Shown: one piece after another, positions 1 to 5,360 of the stretch
How the letters are laid out: each line of letters begins with the position of its first letter
Position numbering within the stretch: position 1 is the stretch's first letter
Notes under the pieces: generated by a model
Seen by the model: the letters and a program-made list of their open reading frames with translations, nothing else
The model's database searches: none
Told to the model about the DNA's origin: nothing
Source of the DNA: Ruminococcus sp.
GTDB lineage: Bacteria; Bacillota; Clostridia; Oscillospirales; Ruminococcaceae
Assembly (NCBI RefSeq): GCF_019417665.1
Contig: NZ_DXUU01000095.1
Coordinates: forward strand, 1-5,360
Direction: 5' to 3'
DNA length: 5,360 nucleotides
Translations under genes and position numbers: made by a program

Positions 1-3000
1 GTAAATGGCGGTAGTATCCTTCGCCGTGACAATATACTTGTTCTTGTCGTAAGGTTCTGTCACATAACCCTTCGATTCACGGAAACCATCCAGATAATTA
101 TGTGTTTCAACTTCTAAGGTATCTGTCTTGCCGAAAAGTGAATCATCATAGCCATAGCATTCAATATAACGCTGCTCATCGGCAGACTTATCCACCAACT
201 TAACGTGTGTACCGTTTAATTCCACCTGTGTCAGATTCTCAATACCGAACTCTGCAAACAGTCTGGTTTCGGTATCTCTGGTAAAAGTCAGCGAACCATC
301 TGTATAATGATAGACGTTTTCTTCGTCTCCTTCCGGATAAAATCCAGTTACTCTGCCGTTTTCATCCTTTTCCGGCAGAAGCGTAATCGTTTTCTCCGTA
401 TTGGTTTCATCTTTTCCGGTAAGGATAATATTGTCAAACTCCCCAAACTGATCAATCAGATCCTGATAGATCTTCAATTGTGTTGTATGGAAACCAGTTT
501 TTTCCTCGCCTTGCTTTTCATAAGGAATTTTCACCAGAATCTGTACATCATCCAGCACTGAGAGCGTCTCATTGGCAAACTCACCACGAAGCATAAAGTC
601 TCTGTCATAAGGTACGCCAAAAATAGTTTCGTCACCGTCTGTGTTGCCAGAGCTAATACGAGATGACTCAGGCTGATCATTATAATAGATATGTGTATTT
701 ACACTCAGGTACGGACGATCTACATGAAACTTCACAGAAGCAGATTTTTCCTGATCCTTCATCAGCTCATGCTGCGGTGTCACAGCCATCTTAGCAGTCA
801 GGTCATCAAACCAATCGCTTGTACCATAGACATGCAGTTCCAGAGCATTTCCCTGTTCCACAGAGAGATCTCGTTCTAGATCTGCATAAGCGATCTCCAC
901 GTTCGACAGATACAATCCATTCTTTGCCCAATCAGACAAATCAATTTCCAGATCACCTGCTGCATTCTTGTGCTGTTCCAATTCTTCAAGGGTAAGTGTC
1001 TTCATCTGCGCCGGACCCGCCACATCATCTGGCAGGAAAGCAGTCAATGTCACTGTTTCAATTTTTCCACTCAGTGCGTAATTTGCTGAGAGGGTCACCA
1101 TGTCAGACAAATATCCTTTGACAATCTTTGCGCCGTCTTTTTCCGTTTTCACGCCAACACTCTGCAAATCAACTGATACAATGGATTTTCCTGCTTTGGA
1201 ATAACAGCCAGAAGTTGCCTTGTTTTCCAATATGAAGCTATAATAAAGATCTTTCGCCTTGTTGGGAACAGTCAGACTTGCTTTGTCTGTTTCATTTGTT
1301 TCTGGACGATTCGCAGAAGGTGTGATCTGCAAATTAGAATCCGCCACCAACATTGTGGCATTGGAAGATGTTCTGGACTCCGCATTGATGCTGCCAATCA
1401 CCTCGAACTTTGCTGACGCCTTCAATTCGCCTGTCCAGTCTGTTGAGCCATACAGCTTCAAATACAATTCCTTCAGATGTCCCAGATCCTGATTGCCATA
1501 GATACGGGAAAAAATGATTCGCACGCTCCGCAGCCGTTGAATTTCATCCGGAACAGACAATGTCAAAACACCGTTTTCATCTATCGTCAGGGTATCAGAA
1601 ATGACCGTCAGATCCGGTTGAATTTCAGATTCCGTATCTGCGGTATATGTGGTATTATCCCAGTCAAACAGCTGGATCTCCTGCACCTCTGCTGCTTTAT
1701 CTAAACCGATTCCATCAAGAACGATCTTGCGAGTATCGAACCCTTCAATATCCTGTAAACAGTCAATAGGCTCGTTCCCAACGCTGTCCATATCTACTTG
1801 CAGCAATGCACTAGAACTGGTGGAACGAGAATTATTGGTCAATAAAAACTGATACCATGTTTGTTCTGTATCGCTCTTATTGGGCACAACCAAAGATGGG
1901 TAAACAATATGAGTTCCGTTTCTGTCTGTCACAGTATACTGTGTGTCCACAGCCTCTGTACCATCCTTTAAAATTGTATGTACACTGGCAGTCAACTGAG
2001 GCAGCACCTTAGAAACCTGCAATGTCACAGTACAATCTACAGTCTGATCCTCCGCAGAGAGATCATGGTCGTCAAAGCTGTACGCTGTTTTCAGAATACC
2101 CTGAGGCGTAATATCTTGTTCTGTGGTAGGCTTGCCGTTGATCTGTACATAACAATTTCCGTCATCGTTGCAGTTTGTCATTGTAATACCATTGTCAATG
2201 CGCTCAAAGTTTACTGTCAAGCCCAGCAGATAGGTCAATTTTTTGTTTCCCTTCCATGCAGATGCCGGAATATTCAGATTACCGTTTTCATCTCTCCCAT
2301 ACTGTGACAAGTTACTCAGCGTCACATCCATTGGCACCAAGTTGTTTCCAGAATAGCCCATCCCATGAAGAACCAAAGACTGAATTTCAGCATGCTCCTC
2401 TAAGCTCTTACTTATCAAAAGCTTCGAAGCTACCAGTCCCCCGGCTATGTAGTTATCATCAGGATACAGTCCAGTGATATCCAGCGATGCCGGGCTGATC
2501 TGAGAAACGCTGTCGTTAGAAATGACAAATCGTGCAGCCGCAGTATTGTCATTCAAAGATACGATTTGTGGATTTCCCTTTTGCACCAGACCTCCGATAG
2601 GATCGTCATATATGCCAACGCCTTCTAGCACAGGGTTTGCCTTTTCTGTCCGAATAACAGCGCTGTTTTCTGATACAGTCAAAGGTTCTGTGACCCAAAT
2701 GCCAGTTTCTGTTGTAGAATTTTTTGGCTGATAATAGTGCAGTTCATAATTGGTATCGATCTTGTTGTCATATGTCCAAAGATGCGGAAAAGCACCGCGC
2801 ATGGTGATCAAACCATTAAAATTCGTATAACGTGGGATTTCCTCTCGGAACAAAAACTGTACTTCATTGCAAAACGTCAGATCGGTCTGATTTGACAAAG
2901 TATCACCGATGGCAAGCTTCCACGTTTTCGAATCAGACTGCGCATCTCCTTCGTCTACGATCTGATCCAGATGCAGTCCCAGTTCTCCAGCGGTTTTATA

Positions 3001-4785
3001 GATCTTTTCACCATTTCCCTGAGTGAAGCCAAAGCAAATAAATTGGTCAATATCATTTTCATTCACTTTAAACCAATCACTCAGCTGAATGTCCGGATAA
3101 TATATGTCATCATTATCCAGCCGAATCAAAATCTCCTGCAAATCAAAGTAATCCGGCACATAGTCCGTAGAAACCGCATTGAATACCGGCACATTTCCGA
3201 TGCTGTTAAAATCATCCAGATAGTATTCATCCATGGCACCTATACCGACAGTTTTCTCTGTCACTTCATTTCCGTCTGCATCCTTGACGTATTTGTGATG
3301 TTGAAAATTATCTCTGGTAGGCGGTGTGAAATTTGCAGTATTCTCAGCCTGTTTTGACCAATGGATACTACTTCCTCCACCAAAGGTGATGGTCGTGGTC
3401 AGCTGCGTTTTGTTATCGAATCCAACGCCGGAGTGAAAATTGTTTGAATACGGGATTGCTACCATATATTTGCGTGCTGAATAGTATTTCTCTCCAGGAT
3501 TGTTCTGATTCAAATCTTTTGCCTTTTCCACTGAATAAATTGTATGTGACTTACCTGTTATCTCACTATCATTCAGAACAATAATATTGCCCATACCAGA
3601 ATAGCTATAGGGTAGAGAAGCCGATGGAACATTGGTGAAATGCTCCAGATCCCATTCTGCTTTCCATTCCGGGATATCCGTCACATCATAAATCAGCACA
3701 CCGCCCTCGTTTGGCTTTCCAATAAAGTCATGTTTCTGATAAAAATCAGATGAAATATCCTCATTCACAGTATCCGGATCATCTAATGTCCAGCGCAGAA
3801 TGTCCTCGTCCAAAACGCTTTTCATTCTACTAGGAAAATACTGTGCCTGGAAAGTCAGTAAATAGTTGTCGATGGTGCTTTCTACTTCTGTAGAATCGTT
3901 CTGCACCGTGACTTCATATACCATGTAGTTATACTGCTGCCACATCACGGCGTTATCTTTTGAAGAATCATCCTTTTTCAGTTGAACTGTTGGAACGTTT
4001 TCAATCGAAGTATTCCAGATCAAATTAGAATTGACAAACGTCACACGCCGCTGCGAAATCGTACTGTTATCCAGATTCGCTTCTGTAGACCATTCGCCGC
4101 CCAGTTGTTGATCTGATTCGCTATAATATGCACCATAAGAAAATTTTATTTCCAATGTTGTCGAAGCATTTTCCGGAACCTTCATGCTTCTCGGATTTGC
4201 AGAATAGAATTCGATTTCGAATTGTGGAGTACATGTTCCGGAAAATTTCTCATAGCTGTTTTGCATCGTTATTTTTCCCCGTGCAAATTCTCCATCGCTC
4301 AATTCTTTTCCGTCCGCATCGTACATCACTGCCGAGTTTCCAAAATTGCTCTTGTCATTTACCTTTGCCTGCATTCCAATATATTCACCGGCAATACGTT
4401 TTTCCTGCGGAATCTGCTCCCAAGAGCTCACCTGTACCAGGAGACCGCTCTCATCATTGAAATACAGATATGGAAGAGTCATCTCCAGTGTCTGCCCTCT
4501 AACATAACCCGTTGTAAAATCTGGCTGCAAATTCACAGTCAACAGGATCTGCTGACTGTTCGGTATCATATAAAAACTGCCATCTTTACCATCCTCACCG
4601 TTCTGTTCCGGTGTCAGCGTTGCGCCGGAAGCAGTGACTGTACCAAAACTAACTTGATACGCAGCGCTTTGTCCTACCCCCTCTGCTGCTGCAATAATAA
4701 CACTCCAGTTGCACGAAGTCATCACCATAGCGATAACCAATATGCCGTATATAATTCTTTTCCAGATACTTGTCTGTCGATTCAT
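1..4785 (-). CDS. Giant secreted/cell-surface repeat protein, 3' end outside window
   Basis: The frame is open for 1595 codons from ATG 4785-4783 to the window edge; I checked every codon and found no stop. The start is firm: a perfect AGGAGG lies 7 nt upstream and an in-frame TAA (4800-4798) excludes a longer form. Residues 1-34 look like a signal peptide, so the protein should act outside the membrane. The rest is rich in N, D, S, T and short alternating hydrophobic segments, with about ten cysteines in all. No catalytic motif or nucleotide-binding site stands out. At least four, and probably seven, degenerate units of about 205-230 residues follow one another, which fits a stalk or adhesin of stacked beta domains. 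I do not recognise the family. The C-terminus, where an LPXTG motif, membrane anchor or wall-binding domain would sit, is not in view. It is the first gene after the promoter at 4976-5004. Secretion is fairly sure; an adhesin role is inference. Confidence 0.93.
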   Translation of the reverse strand, partial: MNRQTSIWKRIIYGILVIAMVMTSCNWSVIIAAAEGVGQSAAYQVSFGTVTASGATLTPEQNGEDGKDGSFYMIPNSQQILLTVNLQPDFTTGYVRGQTLEMTLPYLYFNDESGLLVQVSSWEQIPQEKRIAGEYIGMQAKVNDKSNFGNSAVMYDADGKELSDGEFARGKITMQNSYEKFSGTCTPQFEIEFYSANPRSMKVPENASTTLEIKFSYGAYYSESDQQLGGEWSTEANLDNSTISQRRVTFVNSNLIWNTSIENVPTVQLKKDDSSKDNAVMWQQYNYMVYEVTVQNDSTEVESTIDNYLLTFQAQYFPSRMKSVLDEDILRWTLDDPDTVNEDISSDFYQKHDFIGKPNEGGVLIYDVTDIPEWKAEWDLEHFTNVPSASLPYSYSGMGNIIVLNDSEITGKSHTIYSVEKAKDLNQNNPGEKYYSARKYMVAIPYSNNFHSGVGFDNKTQLTTTITFGGGSSIHWSKQAENTANFTPPTRDNFQHHKYVKDADGNEVTEKTVGIGAMDEYYLDDFNSIGNVPVFNAVSTDYVPDYFDLQEILIRLDNDDIYYPDIQLSDWFKVNENDIDQFICFGFTQGNGEKIYKTAGELGLHLDQIVDEGDAQSDSKTWKLAIGDTLSNQTDLTFCNEVQFLFREEIPRYTNFNGLITMRGAFPHLWTYDNKIDTNYELHYYQPKNSTTETGIWVTEPLTVSENSAVIRTEKANPVLEGVGIYDDPIGGLVQKGNPQIVSLNDNTAAARFVISNDSVSQISPASLDITGLYPDDNYIAGGLVASKLLISKSLEEHAEIQSLVLHGMGYSGNNLVPMDVTLSNLSQYGRDENGNLNIPASAWKGNKKLTYLLGLTVNFERIDNGITMTNCNDDGNCYVQINGKPTTEQDITPQGILKTAYSFDDHDLSAEDQTVDCTVTLQVSKVLPQLTASVHTILKDGTEAVDTQYTVTDRNGTHIVYPSLVVPNKSDTEQTWYQFLLTNNSRSTSSSALLQVDMDSVGNEPIDCLQDIEGFDTRKIVLDGIGLDKAAEVQEIQLFDWDNTTYTADTESEIQPDLTVISDTLTIDENGVLTLSVPDEIQRLRSVRIIFSRIYGNQDLGHLKELYLKLYGSTDWTGELKASAKFEVIGSINAESRTSSNATMLVADSNLQITPSANRPETNETDKASLTVPNKAKDLYYSFILENKATSGCYSKAGKSIVSVDLQSVGVKTEKDGAKIVKGYLSDMVTLSANYALSGKIETVTLTAFLPDDVAGPAQMKTLTLEELEQHKNAAGDLEIDLSDWAKNGLYLSNVEIAYADLERDLSVEQGNALELHVYGTSDWFDDLTAKMAVTPQHELMKDQEKSASVKFHVDRPYLSVNTHIYYNDQPESSRISSGNTDGDETIFGVPYDRDFMLRGEFANETLSVLDDVQILVKIPYEKQGEEKTGFHTTQLKIYQDLIDQFGEFDNIILTGKDETNTEKTITLLPEKDENGRVTGFYPEGDEENVYHYTDGSLTFTRDTETRLFAEFGIENLTQVELNGTHVKLVDKSADEQRYIECYGYDDSLFGKTDTLEVETHNYLDGFRESKGYVTEPYDKNKYIVTAKDTTAIY
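121..4563 (-). repeat. Degenerate tandem protein repeats of ~205-230 residues
   Basis: The two clearest copies share the element Y-G-(S/T)-(S/T)-D-W inside LYLKLYGSTDW (residues 1107-1117) and LELHVYGTSDW (1315-1325). Weaker equivalents are LEIKFSYGAYY (211-221), KYMVAIPYSNN (439-449), LITMRGAFPHLW (659-670), CYVQINGKP (878-886) and YIECYGYDDSL (1540-1550). Successive spacings at the glycine or its equivalent are about 229, 217, 220, 229, 208 and 224 residues. A second landmark nearer the start of each unit is a strand ending in Asn: N85, N296, N757, N984, N1188 and N1405. It shows nearly the same period, with no clear copy in the third unit. The last four units are convincing by eye and the first three are tentative. 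Two landmarks in register with one period make chance alignment unlikely, but no alignment score was computed. Confidence 0.55.
4684..4785 (-). other. Sec-type signal peptide of the giant protein (residues 1-34)
   Basis: The N-terminus has a basic n-region (R3, K9, R10) followed by a long hydrophobic stretch from I11 to about C25 (IIYGILVIAMVMTSC), then NWSVII and three alanines at 32-34. Cleavage after A34, before E35, fits the A-x-A rule. C25 is preceded by M-T-S, which only loosely resembles a lipobox because position -3 is Met rather than Leu, Val or Ile. A lipoprotein is therefore possible but less likely than ordinary signal peptidase I cleavage. Confidence 0.75.
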
Positions 4786-4969
4786 AACAATTCCTCCTTA
4801 ATTGTAAATCTGGCTTTCGTTATTCGAATTAAAGTAAATAAAAATGATTTTTCCATATTTCGCTATTTCATGAAAAGGCATAGAATCATTTTGTTTATTT
4901 GCTATAATTTTATAAAGACATAGCGCAATTTTCTAGCAACTTAGACGATCGCCAGCAAATTACATGCAT
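4786..4969 (-). other. AT-rich 5' leader of the giant gene (~184 nt)
   Basis: If transcription starts about 7 nt after the -10 box, near 4969, the mRNA has a leader of about 184 nt before the ATG. I see no known riboswitch consensus and no GC-rich hairpin followed by a U-run, so attenuation is not supported. The leader holds a short segment reading CGCTAT (4925-4920) that can pair with either of two downstream copies of its complement: ATAGC at 4905-4901 or ATAGCG at 4866-4861. It also holds a 19-codon open frame beginning at 4969, which has no ribosome binding site. No other gene is evident here. Confidence 0.5.
4793..4800 (-). promoter_or_regulatory. Ribosome binding site of the giant gene
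   Basis: On the minus strand the sequence reads TAAGGAGG, then a 7-nt spacer, then ATG. This is a full match to the anti-Shine-Dalgarno sequence at near-ideal spacing. It fixes the start codon and predicts strong translation initiation. The first three bases of this element are also an in-frame TAA stop. Confidence 0.95.
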
Positions 4970-4975
4970 AAAATT

Positions 4976-5004
4976 ATTATAACACTTTCGCAGAGATATG
5001 TCAA
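4976..5004 (-). promoter_or_regulatory. Perfect-consensus sigma-A promoter for the giant gene
   Basis: Read on the minus strand, TTGACA (5004-4999) is separated by exactly 17 nt from TATAAT (4981-4976). Both hexamers match the housekeeping consensus at every position and the spacing is optimal, which is rare in natural genomes. The predicted start of transcription is near 4969. The promoter points toward the giant gene with no other gene between. Unaided it should be very strong, so either it is constitutive or it is held in check by a repressor. The tandem dyads immediately upstream of the -35 box are candidates for such control. Confidence 0.85.
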
Positions 5005-5008
5005 TAAG

Positions 5009-5051
5009 TTTGCACTGGATTTCCAGGGCATTTGCACTGGATTTCCAGGGC
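5009..5051. repeat. Two identical 21-bp direct repeats, each with a dyad (period 22 bp)
   Basis: Copies at 5009-5029 and 5031-5051 are identical over 21 bp, starting TTTGCACTGG and ending TTTCCAGGGC, with a single A between them. Each contains the perfect 12-bp dyad CTGGA-TT-TCCAG. In the first copy the symmetry extends outward to a 20-bp imperfect dyad (5011-5030) with one mismatched pair; the second (5033-5052) has two. The dyad centres are 22 bp apart, about two helical turns, and lie near -51 and -73 relative to the predicted transcription start. The copies could be operator sites for a dimeric regulator, or transposase-binding repeats from the end of an IS21-like element. The repeat is seen directly; both functions are inference. 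Confidence 0.9.
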
Positions 5052-5360
5052 TTATCATTTCAGCTGTGCTTATGAGACGTGCAACATAGAAAACCGTTTC
5101 CTCGCTTCCAGAAATTGTTGTCCCTCGCTTCGTGAATACATCTTCATAGTCATCTGTACCTTCAATATCTATGATATGTTTTTTAGTATTCATAAGTACG
5201 ATAAACTGCGAAAAAAACTGTTCACGTTTTTCCTTTGCCTCATCCGAACTTTTAATACCTGCTTTTAATTCATCTGACAATTGTGTAATTTCAGTATCCA
5301 GTTCTACTAGTGTACCGACACGATGATATATGAACTAAAAATCATACGCATCAAAGCTCA

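Larger units (their letters stand above)
4960..5360 (-). pseudogene. Decayed fragment, possibly of an SMC/Rad50-like ATPase
   Basis: One minus-strand frame enters at the window edge, is interrupted by TAG at 5337-5335, then stays open to TAA at 4962-4960. After the stop it contains a charged helical stretch (around LVELDTEITQLSDELK) that looks like the end of a coiled coil. Then comes GTTISGSEETVFYVARLIST, with SGSE at 5112-5101. An SGSE-type loop followed by a hydrophobic helix resembles the ABC signature helix of SMC/Rad50-like ATPases. The Walker B aspartate strand expected soon afterwards is missing. From 5051 onward the frame merely translates the 21-bp repeats and the promoter of the next gene, so the last 30 or so residues are not native. 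The only start after the stop is TTG at 5280, which has no ribosome binding site. I judge it a broken remnant; the family assignment is tentative and rests on motif resemblance only. Confidence 0.5.

Noticed and set aside
307..3357. Several plus-strand open frames of 60-130 codons.
   Set aside because: All lie opposite the continuous minus-strand frame and have low-quality translations, so they are shadows.
4222..4923. A 233-codon plus-strand open frame, the longest on that strand.
   Set aside because: It lies opposite the N-terminal part of the giant gene and its leader. It has no ribosome binding site and its translation looks like random antisense sequence, with many His, Cys and Ser residues.
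4786..4969. A riboswitch in the leader.
   Set aside because: I found no recognisable conserved core of a known class and no expression platform; only short ambiguous pairings are present.
5011..5030. The dyad as an intrinsic terminator for the upstream fragment.
   Set aside because: No run of T follows it on either strand, and the perfect 5-bp arms with a 2-nt centre make a poor hairpin.
5009..5051. Two direct repeats as the start of a CRISPR array.
   Set aside because: There are only two copies, separated by one base, so there are no spacers.
4960..5280. The minus-strand frame from TTG 5280 as an intact 106-residue gene.
   Set aside because: There is no ribosome binding site at the TTG, the protein-like sequence continues upstream of it, and the last third is translated from the tandem repeats and promoter.

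Overview
The window is dominated by one very large gene on the minus strand. An uninterrupted reading frame runs from an ATG at 4785 down to base 1, which is 1595 codons without a stop, and its 3' end lies outside the window. The protein begins with a secretion signal and is otherwise rich in Asn, Asp, Ser, Thr and beta-strand-like segments, with very few cysteines. I read it as a giant secreted, probably cell-surface protein of adhesin or stalk type. The perfect AGGAGG ribosome binding site, the consensus sigma-A promoter, the moderate-to-low GC content and the signal peptide style suggest a Gram-positive Firmicute (Clostridia-like). I do not recognise the gene and cannot name a species.

Layout, right to left in the direction of transcription. 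From 5360 to about 5052 lies a decayed minus-strand gene fragment. Its best-preserved part resembles the end of a coiled coil followed by the signature helix of an SMC/Rad50-like ABC ATPase. It has an in-frame TAG at 5335-5337 and no convincing start, and it loses its ATPase-like sequence just where a tandem repeat begins. From 5009 to 5051 two identical 21-bp repeats sit 22 bp apart, each carrying a dyad. Directly downstream is a perfect TTGACA-17-TATAAT promoter (4976-5004) pointing at the giant gene. A leader of about 184 nt (4786-4969), AT-rich and ending in a strong ribosome binding site, leads into the giant gene (1-4785).

The giant protein appears to be built from about seven degenerate units of roughly 205-230 residues. 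The clearest landmarks are a Tyr-Gly-x-x-Asp-Trp element at residues 1112-1117 and 1320-1325, and a strand-plus-Asn element (for example residues 1180-1188) near the start of each unit. Two readings of the upstream junction deserve attention. The tandem dyads may be operators placed two helical turns apart upstream of the promoter. Alternatively they may be the end of an IS21-like element that broke the ATPase-like gene and donated the -35 box to the giant gene.

All long plus-strand open frames lie opposite the giant gene or its leader and are treated as shadows, apart from one at 5032-5268 opposite the pseudogene. No RNA gene, CRISPR array or intact transposase gene is visible.
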